NCBI GenBank assembly: GCA_036522155.1
Contig: DATDGI010000097.1
Location: forward strand, 1-36,142
Direction: 5' to 3'
DNA: 36,142 bases
Source: UBA9676 sp036522155
GTDB lineage: Bacteria > Actinomycetota > Actinomycetes > Streptosporangiales > Streptosporangiaceae
Shown: in pieces, positions 1 through 8,104 of the stretch
How positions within the stretch are numbered: position 1 is the stretch's first letter
Layout of the letters: every line of letters starts with the position of its first letter
The notes under the pieces: generated by a model
Databases searched by the model: none
The model's input: only the letters and a program-made list of their open reading frames with translations
What the model was told of the DNA's origin: nothing
Position numbers and translations under genes: made by a program

Positions 1-2
1 TC

Positions 3-3000
3 GACCCGGGCGGGGACGGCGCGGACCTGCTGGCCGCGGCCGCGGCCGCGGCCAACCCCGACCAGGCCCTGGCGGCGCTGGACCGGCTGCCGCACGACGG
101 GGAGCTGGCCGCAGCCCTGCGGGCCGGCCCGGAGCTGCGCCAGCGGCTCACCCTGGTGCTGGGGTCCAGCGCCGCGCTCGGCGACTACCTGGCCCGGCAC
201 CCGGACGGCTGGCGGCTGCTCGCCGGCAGCGAGCCGCTGGCGGCCCCCTCCGCCGCCGGCCTGCGCACCGAGCTGCTGACCGCGGTCGGCGCGGACCCCG
301 GCGCCACCGAGCCGGTGGCGGGGACGGTCCCGGCGGCCGGGCGGAAGGGTGGCGGCCAGGCGGCGCCCGGCAGCGACCCGGTGATCGCGCTCCGGGTGGC
401 CTACCGGCGCCGGCTGCTGCAGCTGGCCGCGCGGGATCTCACCGGGCAGAGCACGCTCGACGAGGTGGCCGCTGAACTGGCCGACCTGGCGGCGGCGGTG
501 CTGGAGGCGGCGCTCGCGATCGCCCGCTCGCTGCTCCCGCCCGGTGCTCCGGCCTGCCGGCTGGCGGTGATCGCGATGGGCAAGTGCGGCGGCCGCGAGC
601 TCAACTACGCCAGCGACGTAGACGTGATCTTCGTCGCCGAGCCCGGTGGGGATGGGCCGCCGGGCGGGAATGGGCGGGCAGGCGGGGACGGCGGCGCCGC
701 GGACGCCGAGCACGTCGCGGCGGCGCTGCGCACCGCCAGCCAGCTGGCGGCCGGGATGATCCGGGTCTGCTCGCAGAGCACCCCCGAGGGGACGCTGTTC
801 CCGGTCGATCCGAACCTGCGCCCGGAAGGCCGGGACGGGCCGCTGGTCCGGACCCTGGCCAGCCACGTCGCGTATTACCAGCGGTGGGCGAAGACCTGGG
901 AGTTCCAGGCCCTGCTCAAGGCCCGGCCGGTGGCCGGCGACCCGGATCTCGGCGCCAGCTACCTGGCCGGGCTGGTCCCGCTGGTCTGGCAGGCCGCGCA
1001 GCGGGACAACTTCGTGGAGGACGTGCAGGCCATGCGGCGCCGGGTGATCAGCACCCTGCCCGCCGCCGAAGCGGGCCGGGAGCTGAAGCTCGGGCCCGGC
1101 GGGCTGCGCGACATCGAGTTCGCGGTCCAGTTGCTGCAGCTCGTGCACGGGCGCGCCGACGAGGCCATCCGCAGCCCGGCCACGCTGCCCGCGCTGGCGG
1201 CGCTCGCCGACGGCGGCTACGTGGGCCGGGAGGACGCGGCCAGCCTGGCCGCCGCCTACCGGTTCCTGCGGTCGGTGGAACATCTGCTCCAGCTGTGGCA
1301 GCTGCGCCGCACCCACACGCTGCCCGACGACCCCGCCGTGCTGCGCCGCCTGGGCCGGGCCCTGCGGACCCGGGCCCAGCCCACCGTGGCTGGCACCAGA
1401 TCGCCGTCCCGCGCCGACCCCGCCGCCGAGCTGAACGCCGCCTGGCGGCAGCACGCCGCGGAAGTACGGCGGCTGCACGAGAAACTGTTCTACCGGCCGC
1501 TGCTGGCCGCGGTCGCCCGGCTGCCCGGGGACGTGGCCAGGCTGACCCCGGAGGCGGCCCGGGCCCGGCTGGAGGCGCTCGGCTACGCCGACCCGGCCGG
1601 GGCGCTGCGGCACATCGAGGTGCTCACCGCCGGGGTGTCCCGGCGGGCCGCGATCCAGCGCACGCTGCTGCCGGTCATGCTCGGCTGGTTCGCCGACGCC
1701 GCCCAGCCCGATGCCGGCCTGCTGGCGTTCCGCCAGGTCAGTGAGGCACTGGGCCGCTCGCCGTGGTATCTGCGGCTGCTCAGGGACGACACCACGGTCG
1801 CCCGGCGGATGGCTCGGGTACTGTCCGCCAGCCGGTACGCCACCGACCTGCTGCTGCGGCAGCCGGAGATGGTCGCCCTGTTCGGCGAGGACGGGCAGCT
1901 CACCCCGCGGCCCGGGACCGCGCTGCGGGCCGAGGCGGTGACCGCCGTGCGGCGGCACGCGGCCCCGGCGGTCGCGGTGGCGGCCGTGCGCGGGCTGCGC
2001 CGCCGGGAACTGCTCCGCACCGCCACCGCCGACCTGCTCGGCCTGTCCGGGATCGAGCAGACCGGGGAGGCGCTGACCGCGGTGGCCGGGGCGGCCGTCA
2101 GCGCGGCGCTGCAGGTGGCGATCCGGACAGCCGAGGCGGACGGCCCGCTGCCGACCCGGCTGTGCGTGGTCGCGATGGGCCGGTTCGGCGGGCACGAAAC
2201 CGGCTACGGCAGCGACGCGGACGTGATATTCGTGCACGACCCGGTGGCCGGCGCGGACGAGCAGGCGGCCACCCGCGCGGCGCACGCGGTCGCCGAGGAC
2301 CTGCGGGCGCTGCTGGCCCGGCCCGCCCCCGACCCGCCGCTGCTGATCGACCCCGGGCTCCGGCCCGAGGGCAGGCAGGGCCCGCTGGTCCGGACGCTGG
2401 CCTCCTACCGGGCCTACTACCAGCGGTGGTCGGTCCCGTGGGAAGCGCAGGCACTGCTGCGGGCCGAACCAGTCGCCGGTGACCGCGCGCTCGGCGCGCG
2501 TTTCACCGGCCTGGCGGACGAGTTCCGGTATCCGGCCGGTGGGATCGCCGAGGATTCCGTTAGGGAGATAAGAAGGATCAAGGCGCGGATGGAGGCCGAG
2601 CGCATGCCCCGGGGGGTGGAGCCGGCGCTGCACCTCAAGCTGGGCCCGGGTGGGCTGGCCGACGTCGAGTGGGTGGTGCAGCTGCTCCAGCTCCGGCACG
2701 CGCATGCGATCGGTGAGCTGCGCACGACCCGGACCATGGCCGGGCTGGCGGCGGCCGCCGGGGCCGGGCTGGTGGCCGAGGAGGACGCCGCCGCGCTGGC
2801 CGCGGCCTGGCGGCTGGCGGCCCGGATCAGGGACGCGGCCGTCCTGGTCCGCGGCCGTCCGTCCGACCTGCTGCCCGCCCGGCAGCCGGAACTGGCCGCG
2901 GTGGCCTCGGTGCTCGGCTACCCGCCGGACGCGTACCAGGACCTGACCCAGGACTACCGGCGGGCTGCCCGGCGGGCCCGGGCCGTGATGGAGCGCCTCT

Positions 3001-3011
3001 TCTACGGCTGA
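3..3011 (+). CDS. glnE: Glutamine synthetase adenylyltransferase/deadenylylase, 5' end outside window
   Basis: GlnE adds AMP to glutamine synthetase and removes it, tuning ammonium assimilation to nitrogen status in the cytoplasm. The frame is open from base 3 with no start, so the true N-terminus lies upstream; the GTG at 156 is internal. About 1002 residues are visible, close to the family's usual total of about 1000. Both nucleotidyltransferase halves are present. The first has MGKCGGRELNYASDVDVIF at about 576-632, followed by a Gly-rich insertion. The second has MGRFGGHETGYGSDADVIF at about 2175-2231. Each is followed by a repeated block containing LRPEGR, GPLVRTLAS, YYQRW and later LKLGPGGL, which shows the internal duplication typical of the family. 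In GlnE the N-terminal half deadenylylates and the C-terminal half adenylylates. The gene ends in a natural TGA. The identification is secure. Confidence 0.95.
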   Translation, partial: DPGGDGADLLAAAAAAANPDQALAALDRLPHDGELAAALRAGPELRQRLTLVLGSSAALGDYLARHPDGWRLLAGSEPLAAPSAAGLRTELLTAVGADPGATEPVAGTVPAAGRKGGGQAAPGSDPVIALRVAYRRRLLQLAARDLTGQSTLDEVAAELADLAAAVLEAALAIARSLLPPGAPACRLAVIAMGKCGGRELNYASDVDVIFVAEPGGDGPPGGNGRAGGDGGAADAEHVAAALRTASQLAAGMIRVCSQSTPEGTLFPVDPNLRPEGRDGPLVRTLASHVAYYQRWAKTWEFQALLKARPVAGDPDLGASYLAGLVPLVWQAAQRDNFVEDVQAMRRRVISTLPAAEAGRELKLGPGGLRDIEFAVQLLQLVHGRADEAIRSPATLPALAALADGGYVGREDAASLAAAYRFLRSVEHLLQLWQLRRTHTLPDDPAVLRRLGRALRTRAQPTVAGTRSPSRADPAAELNAAWRQHAAEVRRLHEKLFYRPLLAAVARLPGDVARLTPEAARARLEALGYADPAGALRHIEVLTAGVSRRAAIQRTLLPVMLGWFADAAQPDAGLLAFRQVSEALGRSPWYLRLLRDDTTVARRMARVLSASRYATDLLLRQPEMVALFGEDGQLTPRPGTALRAEAVTAVRRHAAPAVAVAAVRGLRRRELLRTATADLLGLSGIEQTGEALTAVAGAAVSAALQVAIRTAEADGPLPTRLCVVAMGRFGGHETGYGSDADVIFVHDPVAGADEQAATRAAHAVAEDLRALLARPAPDPPLLIDPGLRPEGRQGPLVRTLASYRAYYQRWSVPWEAQALLRAEPVAGDRALGARFTGLADEFRYPAGGIAEDSVREIRRIKARMEAERMPRGVEPALHLKLGPGGLADVEWVVQLLQLRHAHAIGELRTTRTMAGLAAAAGAGLVAEEDAAALAAAWRLAARIRDAAVLVRGRPSDLLPARQPELAAVASVLGYPPDAYQDLTQDYRRAARRARAVMERLFYG

Positions 3012-3094
3012 AGTTGGGATACCTCACACCATCAACCGGCAAAACAGCGCCCGTCTTGGCCCCCTCGCCCCGCTCGCCGGACATCATCTAAACG

Positions 3095-5767
3095 ATGGGT
3101 CAATCTCCCTACCGCCGGCTGGACGCGCTGATCGGCGACGCGACCCTGGTCAGCCTGGAGGTGGACGAACGGTCGCGGCAGGCCCGGCTGCGGCTGGCGG
3201 TGCCGCCGAGCGGGGAGCCGGGCGGGCCCTGGCAGCACGGGACGTTCCTGCTCGGCCAGGTGTGCTGGGTCGCCGCCTGCCTGCGGCCGGTCCGGTACCA
3301 GCCAGATCCCGGCCATCCGCGGTCCCGGCCCGGCCAGGCCGGGCACGTGCCGGTGAACGCCGGCCCGCCCCTGCCGCTCCGGGATCTGGCGGACCTCAAC
3401 GACCGGCTGCGCCGCTGGTCCGGGCATGAGCTGGCCGGCCAGCCGGGGGAGGTGGTCGACGCCGCGGCCGAACCGGACTGGCTGGACTGGGCGAGTCTGG
3501 AACTGGCCTGGCCGGACCGCCCGGGCGAGCTGCACACGCTGGATCTCGCGCTCACCGACAACGGCGGCACGATCGGCCACCGGCTGGATGTGCGGATCGG
3601 CTTCGGCACGCTGGAGGTGGTGCGGTCGCACCGGGCAGCGGCCGCCGCTGAGCCGCCCGGCCAGCACCGGGAGGTACGGGGACACACGGCGCCGCGGCGC
3701 CGCCGGCGGCGGGTGGCCGGGGTCATCGGGGTGGTGGCCGTGCTGGGCCTGAGCCTCGCGGCCGGGCTGTACCTGATCCGCCCGGACCGGGCGGCGCTCC
3801 ACCAGCAGGCCATCCCGCCCGGGCGGGCCGCGGCCGCCCGTGGCCTGCCCGCCGCCGAGGCCGGCCTGCTGCCGTGGCGGCTGGCCGCACCGGTCAGCCG
3901 TGAGGTGGCGGTCACCGGCCCCAGGAACCGGCTCGTGGTGCTGGGCGGACTGACGGCCGGCGGGGTATCGGTGACCGGCATCTATGCCATCGGCACCCGC
4001 ACCGGCTCGGCGCGCCAGATCGGTGTGCTGCGGGCCCCGCTGCACGACGCCGCGGCGGCGGTGATCGGCGGTCGGGCGGTGGTCTTCGGCGGCGGGTCCT
4101 CGGCCTCGGTCGCCGGGGTGCAGGCGTTCCCGCTGACCGGCGGGGGCGGGACCGCCGCCAGCACCGGCTCGCTGCCCGCGCCCCGGTCCGACTCGGCCGC
4201 GGTCACCATCGGCGGCACCAGCTACGTGGTCGGCGGTTACACCGGGTCCCGGCCCGATGCCCCGGTCCTGGCCACGACGAACGGCACTGCCTTCACGGCG
4301 GTCGTGTCGCTGCCGGTGCCGGTGCGCTACCCGGCGGTCGCCGCGCTGGCGGGCCGGATCTTCGTGTTCGGCGGGGAGGCCATCGCCGGGCCACGGGCCG
4401 GCGCTCCGGTGAACCTCATCCAGGCCGTCGACCCGGCCCGGCACGCCGCCTCCGTCGTCGGCCATCTGCCCGAGCCGCTGGCCGGGGCGGCCGCGGTCAC
4501 CGTCGGCGGTGAGCTGTTCGTGGCCGGCGGCGAGAGCACCACCGCGCAGCCGCTCACGCCCGGCATCGGCACCACCCAGCTCGGCCCCGGCCAGACCGCT
4601 CCCGGTGGCACCGAGACGGCCGCGCCGACGTCCACCGTCTCGACCATCTGGGCGTTCGATCCAGCGTCGGGCCGGCTGCTGCCCGCCGGGCGCCTGCAGG
4701 TGCCGGTCTCCCACGCCGCGGTGGCGGTGGCCGGCGGCATGGCCTGGATCGTCGGCGGTGAATCGCACGGCGCCCTGACCGGCACGGTCCAGATGCTGCG
4801 GCCGAACCGGGCGTTTGGCACCGCGGGCGCGCCGGGGGCCGGCTCGCCCTATTTCGGCGGCCGGCTGCTCATCGCCGACCGCGGCAACAACCGGCTGCTG
4901 CTGCTGACCGACACCATGCAGGTGGCCTGGCGGTACCCGTCGCCGTCGCTGCCGCGCGACCCGCTTCACTTCTACTTTCCCGACGACGCGTTCTTCTCCA
5001 ACCACGGCACCGCCATCGTGTCCAACCAGGAGCAGAACGACACCGTCATCAAGATCGCCTATCCGTCCGGGAAGATCGTCTGGTCCTACGGCCATCCCCG
5101 GCGGCCCGGCACCGGGCCGGGGTACCTGCACGAGCCCGACGACGCCTACCTGCTCAGGAACGGCCAGATGGTGGTGGCCGACGCCGTCAACTGCCGGGTG
5201 CTGCTGATCACCCCGGCCGGCGCGGTCGTGCACCAGATCGGCACCAACGGGGTCTGCGTGCACAATCCGCCGGCCTCCATCGGCTCGCCGAACGGGGACA
5301 CCCCGCTGGCTGACGGGAACCTGCTGGTCTCGGAGATCAACGGGTCGTGGGTGAGCGAGTTCACCCCGGCCGGGAAGCTGGTCTGGACGGTCCAGCTGCC
5401 CATCGGCTACCCGTCCGATCCGCAGCAGCTCGGCCCCAACCGGTACCTCATCGCCGACTACGTCACCCCGGGCCAGATCCTGGAGTTCAACCGGCAGGGA
5501 CGGATCCTGTACCGCTACCACCCGGCGTCCGGGCCCGGCGCGCTCAACCACCCATCCCTGGTCGAGCTGCTGCCCAGCGGTGTCTTCATGGTCAACGACG
5601 ACTTCCGCGACCGGATGGTGGCCATCGACCCGGGCACCGGGGCGCTGGTGTGGCAGTACGGCATCACCGGCAGGAAGGGCACCGGGCCGGGCCGGCTGCA
5701 CATCCCGGACGGGTTCGACCTCGTGCTGCCGGACGGCTCGACGCCGACCCACCGCACCACCGGCTGA
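3095..5767 (+). CDS. One-pass membrane protein with Kelch-like and NHL/PQQ-like propellers
   Basis: The product is 890 residues. Residues 1-205 form a soluble domain I do not recognise. It ends in an Arg-rich stretch (PRRRRRR) directly before one membrane helix at about 208-229, so by the positive-inside rule the N-terminus is cytoplasmic and the rest is outside. Residues about 265-570 hold repeated VVLGG, VVFGGG, YVVGGY, FVFGGE, FVAGGE and WIVGGE segments, the Gly-Gly signature of Kelch blades. Residues about 588-876 hold a second propeller with LLIADRGNNRLLLL, MVVADAVNCRVLLI, YLIADYV and VWQYG segments, as in NHL or PQQ-like repeats. I see no catalytic motif. Recognition or binding at the cell surface is an inference from the topology. 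The ATG at 3095 has only a weak ribosome-binding site. It stands alone between glnE and the arsR-like gene. Confidence 0.8.
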   Translation: MGQSPYRRLDALIGDATLVSLEVDERSRQARLRLAVPPSGEPGGPWQHGTFLLGQVCWVAACLRPVRYQPDPGHPRSRPGQAGHVPVNAGPPLPLRDLADLNDRLRRWSGHELAGQPGEVVDAAAEPDWLDWASLELAWPDRPGELHTLDLALTDNGGTIGHRLDVRIGFGTLEVVRSHRAAAAAEPPGQHREVRGHTAPRRRRRRVAGVIGVVAVLGLSLAAGLYLIRPDRAALHQQAIPPGRAAAARGLPAAEAGLLPWRLAAPVSREVAVTGPRNRLVVLGGLTAGGVSVTGIYAIGTRTGSARQIGVLRAPLHDAAAAVIGGRAVVFGGGSSASVAGVQAFPLTGGGGTAASTGSLPAPRSDSAAVTIGGTSYVVGGYTGSRPDAPVLATTNGTAFTAVVSLPVPVRYPAVAALAGRIFVFGGEAIAGPRAGAPVNLIQAVDPARHAASVVGHLPEPLAGAAAVTVGGELFVAGGESTTAQPLTPGIGTTQLGPGQTAPGGTETAAPTSTVSTIWAFDPASGRLLPAGRLQVPVSHAAVAVAGGMAWIVGGESHGALTGTVQMLRPNRAFGTAGAPGAGSPYFGGRLLIADRGNNRLLLLTDTMQVAWRYPSPSLPRDPLHFYFPDDAFFSNHGTAIVSNQEQNDTVIKIAYPSGKIVWSYGHPRRPGTGPGYLHEPDDAYLLRNGQMVVADAVNCRVLLITPAGAVVHQIGTNGVCVHNPPASIGSPNGDTPLADGNLLVSEINGSWVSEFTPAGKLVWTVQLPIGYPSDPQQLGPNRYLIADYVTPGQILEFNRQGRILYRYHPASGPGALNHPSLVELLPSGVFMVNDDFRDRMVAIDPGTGALVWQYGITGRKGTGPGRLHIPDGFDLVLPDGSTPTHRTTG

Positions 5768-5802
5768 CCGGCGGCGGTGGGACCCGGCTGTTCCTGCCTT
5801 AC

Positions 5803-5844
5803 ATGCCTTGACAGGCATATAACTACTGAGGCATACTCACTGGC
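5803..5844 (+). promoter_or_regulatory. Promoter with overlapping inverted repeat (probable ArsR operator)
   Basis: TTGACA (5808-5813) and CATACT (5832-5837) are separated by 18 bases and look like a housekeeping promoter. A perfect inverted repeat, ATGCCT-TGAC-AGGCAT (5803-5818), covers the -35 box, and a third AGGCAT (5829-5834) runs into the -10 box. Only seven bases separate the -10 box from the ATG at 5845, so the transcript is probably leaderless. Repeats placed this way suggest autorepression by the ArsR protein encoded next; that step is inference. Confidence 0.65.
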
Positions 5845-6159
5845 ATGGCGGCTGTGTTCGATGTCCTGGCCGAGGAGCGGCGGCGCGCGATCCTCGATCT
5901 CCTGCGCCAGTCGGAGCGTTCGGTGGGGGAGCTGGTCCGCCAGCTCGGGACCAGCCAGCCCGCCGTGTCCAAGCATCTGCGGGTGCTGCGGGAGGCCGGG
6001 CTGGTGACCGTGCGCACCGACGCGCAGCGCCGGCTGTACCGGCTGCAACCCGGGCCGCTGCAGGCCATCGACGAGTGGCTGGGGCCGTACCGGCGGCTCT
6101 GGGCGGACAGCCTGGACGCGCTGGAGCGGCATCTGGATGACATGCCCGGGGCCGGATAG
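5845..6159 (+). CDS. ArsR-family winged-helix transcriptional regulator
   Basis: A 104-residue DNA-binding protein made almost entirely of one winged-helix domain. FDVLAEERRRAILDLLR at residues 5-21 opens the domain. The recognition region is SVGELVRQLGTSQPAVSKHL (about 26-45), followed by the wing LVTVRTDAQRRLYRL. No Cys metal-binding pair is present, so it belongs with the non-metal ArsR regulators that sit beside SRPBCC genes rather than with metal sensors. The SRPBCC gene follows after 44 bases and is probably co-transcribed. The start is set by the -10 box seven bases upstream, and the inverted repeat in that promoter suggests autoregulation. The ligand is unknown. Confidence 0.9.
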   Translation: MAAVFDVLAEERRRAILDLLRQSERSVGELVRQLGTSQPAVSKHLRVLREAGLVTVRTDAQRRLYRLQPGPLQAIDEWLGPYRRLWADSLDALERHLDDMPGAG

Positions 6160-6203
6160 GCGCCCGTGCCGGGAACGGGTCCGCGAACAGGGAGGACGAC
6201 CAG

Positions 6204-6761
6204 ATGAGTACGCACGTCGATGACCAGGCGGACGGCCGGCTCGACCGGATGGGCGAGGGCTGGCAGCTCCGGTTCGTGCGCACCCTCGCGCACCCACGGG
6301 AGAAGGTCTGGCGGGCCATCGCCGAACCAGAGCACCGGGACGCCTGGTTCCCGCAGCAGATCGAGATCGACGGCCCCTGGGAAGCAGGCGCCAAGCTGCG
6401 GTTCGTCAGTGAGACGCCAGGCGGCAGCTTCGACGGCGAGGTGTACGTCTACGACCCGCCCCAGACCCTGGACATGCGCTGGGGCACCGACCGGGTGCGG
6501 TTCGACCTGGCGGCCGAGGGCGACCACACGGTGCTCACGCTGGTGAGCACGCTCGGGGAACTCGGCACCGCGGCCCGGACCGGGGCTGGCTGGCACACCT
6601 GCCTGGACATGCTCGGCTTTGACCTGGACGGTGCGGCCCTGCCGTGGACGGGGGAGCAGAGGTGGCGGCAGGTACACCCGGCGTATGTCCGCCAGTTCGG
6701 CCCGGAAGCAGCTACCATCGGCCCGCCGGCCGGCCACCCGGTCCTGGACGAAGGCTCCTGA
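6204..6761 (+). CDS. SRPBCC/AHSA1-type ligand-binding protein
   Basis: A 185-residue soluble protein of the START/Bet v1-like superfamily. The usual AHSA1 opening is visible at about residues 18-50 (FVRTLAHPREKVWRAIAEPE, then AWFPQQIEIDGPWEAGAKLRF), followed by VYVYDPPQTLDMRWG and FDLAAEGDHTVLTLVST. These are the beta strands and helix forming the hydrophobic cavity. Members bind hydrophobic small molecules; the ligand cannot be predicted. The ATG at 6204 follows a good GGAGGA ribosome-binding site. It lies 44 bases downstream of the ArsR gene, a very common pairing in actinobacteria, and is probably controlled by it. The last 20 or so residues look disordered. Confidence 0.88.
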   Translation: MSTHVDDQADGRLDRMGEGWQLRFVRTLAHPREKVWRAIAEPEHRDAWFPQQIEIDGPWEAGAKLRFVSETPGGSFDGEVYVYDPPQTLDMRWGTDRVRFDLAAEGDHTVLTLVSTLGELGTAARTGAGWHTCLDMLGFDLDGAALPWTGEQRWRQVHPAYVRQFGPEAATIGPPAGHPVLDEGS

Positions 6762-6873
6762 GGGCGGGGACTGGCCCGGCCGGCGGCTAACGGGGCGGCC
6801 AGGCGATCCGGCCGGCCCGTGCGGAATACTGAGGCCGGGGACTCACCGCTCGCTGGCCAGGGAGGCGGCCGAC

Positions 6874-7092
6874 ATGGATCTGACCGGTGCCGACTGGCGC
6901 AGGTCGTCGTTTGACAGCCGGGACGGCGCCAGCGTGGAGATCGCGTTCGTGCCCGGCTCCAAGGAAGGCAGCGGCCACGTCATCGCCATGCGCGACGGCC
7001 GGCACCCGGACGGCCCGGTGCTCATCTTCACGCCCGCCGAATGGGAAGCCTTCACCCTCGGCGTCCAGGACGGCGAGTTCGACCTAGCCTGA
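6874..7092 (+). CDS. DUF397 protein
   Basis: A 72-residue protein with the full DUF397 pattern. It begins with DLTGADWRRSSFDSRDGASV, continues with the central VEIAF and VIAMRDGRHPDGPVLIFTP, and closes with EWEAFTLGVQDGEFD. DUF397 proteins are almost restricted to actinobacteria and are usually encoded beside an XRE-type helix-turn-helix regulator with a DUF5753 domain, in pairs linked to development. No such partner is adjacent here; the flanking genes are an SRPBCC protein and an isocitrate lyase-like enzyme. The ATG at 6874 has a GGGAGG ribosome-binding site 8 bases upstream, so the in-frame upstream codons are not needed. The molecular function is unknown. Confidence 0.85.
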   Translation: MDLTGADWRRSSFDSRDGASVEIAFVPGSKEGSGHVIAMRDGRHPDGPVLIFTPAEWEAFTLGVQDGEFDLA

Positions 7093-7143
7093 CAATGTAG
7101 GCATGAGGCAGGAACCAGGCCGCGGCGCGCCGCAGGACGACAG

Positions 7144-8034
7144 GTGACCGGGCGGCTGACGCGGCGGCCGGGCGGGGCGGCCCGGCTGCGGGCGCTGCTC
7201 GGCTCGGGGCAGACCATCGTGGCGCCGGGGGCGTTCGACCCGCTGGCCGCGCGGCTGGTCGAGGAGGCCGGGTTCCCGGCCGTCTACATGACCGGGTTCG
7301 GCACCTCGGCGGCGCTGCTCGGGCGGCCCGACGTCGGGCTGCTGACCATGACCGAGATGGCCGGCAACGCCGGGCGGATCGCCGACTGCGTGGATATCCC
7401 GGTGATCGCCGACGCCGACACCGGCTACGGCAACCCGCTGAACGTGATCCGCACCGTCGGTGCCTACGAGGCGGCCGGGGTCGCCGGGATCCACATCGAG
7501 GACCAGGTCGCCCCCAAGAAGTGCGGGCACATGGACGGCAAGCTCGTCATCCCGGCGGAGGAGATGGCGGCGAAGGTCCGGGCCGCGGTGGAGGCGCGCA
7601 GCCAGCCCGACTTCGTGATCATCGCCCGCACCGACGCGCGCGCCGTCGAGGGGCTTGACCAGGCCCTGGCGCGGGCCCGGATATACCGGGACGCCGGGGC
7701 CGACGTGCTGTTCATCGAGGCCCTGGTGAGCGAGGCGGAGGTGGAGCAGGCCGCGCTCGCCTTCCCCGATGTGCCGCTGCTGTTCAACTGGGCGGAAGGC
7801 GGCAAGACCCCGCCGGTCAGCCTGGCCCGGCTGACCGAGCTGGGCTACCGGATCGTCATCTTCCCGATCGGCACGCTGCTGGCGGCCACGGCCGCGATGC
7901 GCGCGGTGCTGGCCGAGATCGCCCGGGCCGGGACGCCGGAAGCCGCGCTGGCCGGGCTGCCGTCGTTCGGCGAATTCGTGGACTTCATCGGCCTGCCACA
8001 GGTGCGCGAGGCCGAGCAGCGCTACGCCACCTAG
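7144..8034 (+). CDS. Isocitrate lyase/PEP mutase family protein
   Basis: A 296-residue TIM-barrel enzyme of the ICL/PEPM superfamily, which makes or breaks C-C or P-C bonds in small 2-oxo or dicarboxylic acids using Mg2+. Visible motifs are MTGFGTSAALLG near residue 50, DADTGYGN (about 90-97), the metal-site segment GIHIEDQ, and the catalytic loop KKCGH at residues 125-129. The loop Cys marks lyase-type members such as methylisocitrate lyase or oxaloacetate decarboxylase-like enzymes, as opposed to PEP mutase. At under 300 residues it is far shorter than true isocitrate lyase and lacks that enzyme's extra domain. No prpD, prpC or phosphonate genes lie nearby, so the substrate is open. The start is the GTG at 7144. 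The gene converges on the glycosyltransferase pair. Confidence 0.85.
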   Translation: MTGRLTRRPGGAARLRALLGSGQTIVAPGAFDPLAARLVEEAGFPAVYMTGFGTSAALLGRPDVGLLTMTEMAGNAGRIADCVDIPVIADADTGYGNPLNVIRTVGAYEAAGVAGIHIEDQVAPKKCGHMDGKLVIPAEEMAAKVRAAVEARSQPDFVIIARTDARAVEGLDQALARARIYRDAGADVLFIEALVSEAEVEQAALAFPDVPLLFNWAEGGKTPPVSLARLTELGYRIVIFPIGTLLAATAAMRAVLAEIARAGTPEAALAGLPSFGEFVDFIGLPQVREAEQRYAT

Positions 8035-8104
8035 CGGCCGGAATCAGGAATCACTCAGCTAGCCTCACCCGGCCGGACCAGCGCTGGCGGCTGGCGGGTG
8101 GCCG

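Noticed and set aside
3032..5818. Very long antisense open frame opposite the propeller gene
   Set aside because: It is rich in Arg, Pro and Gly without domain motifs, and exists because GC-rich third positions suppress stops on the opposite strand.
8035..8104. Possible terminator from GGCCGG-type arms between the convergent genes
   Set aside because: The arms are self-complementary GC words that occur by chance everywhere in this DNA; the loop is 27 bases and no T-run follows.
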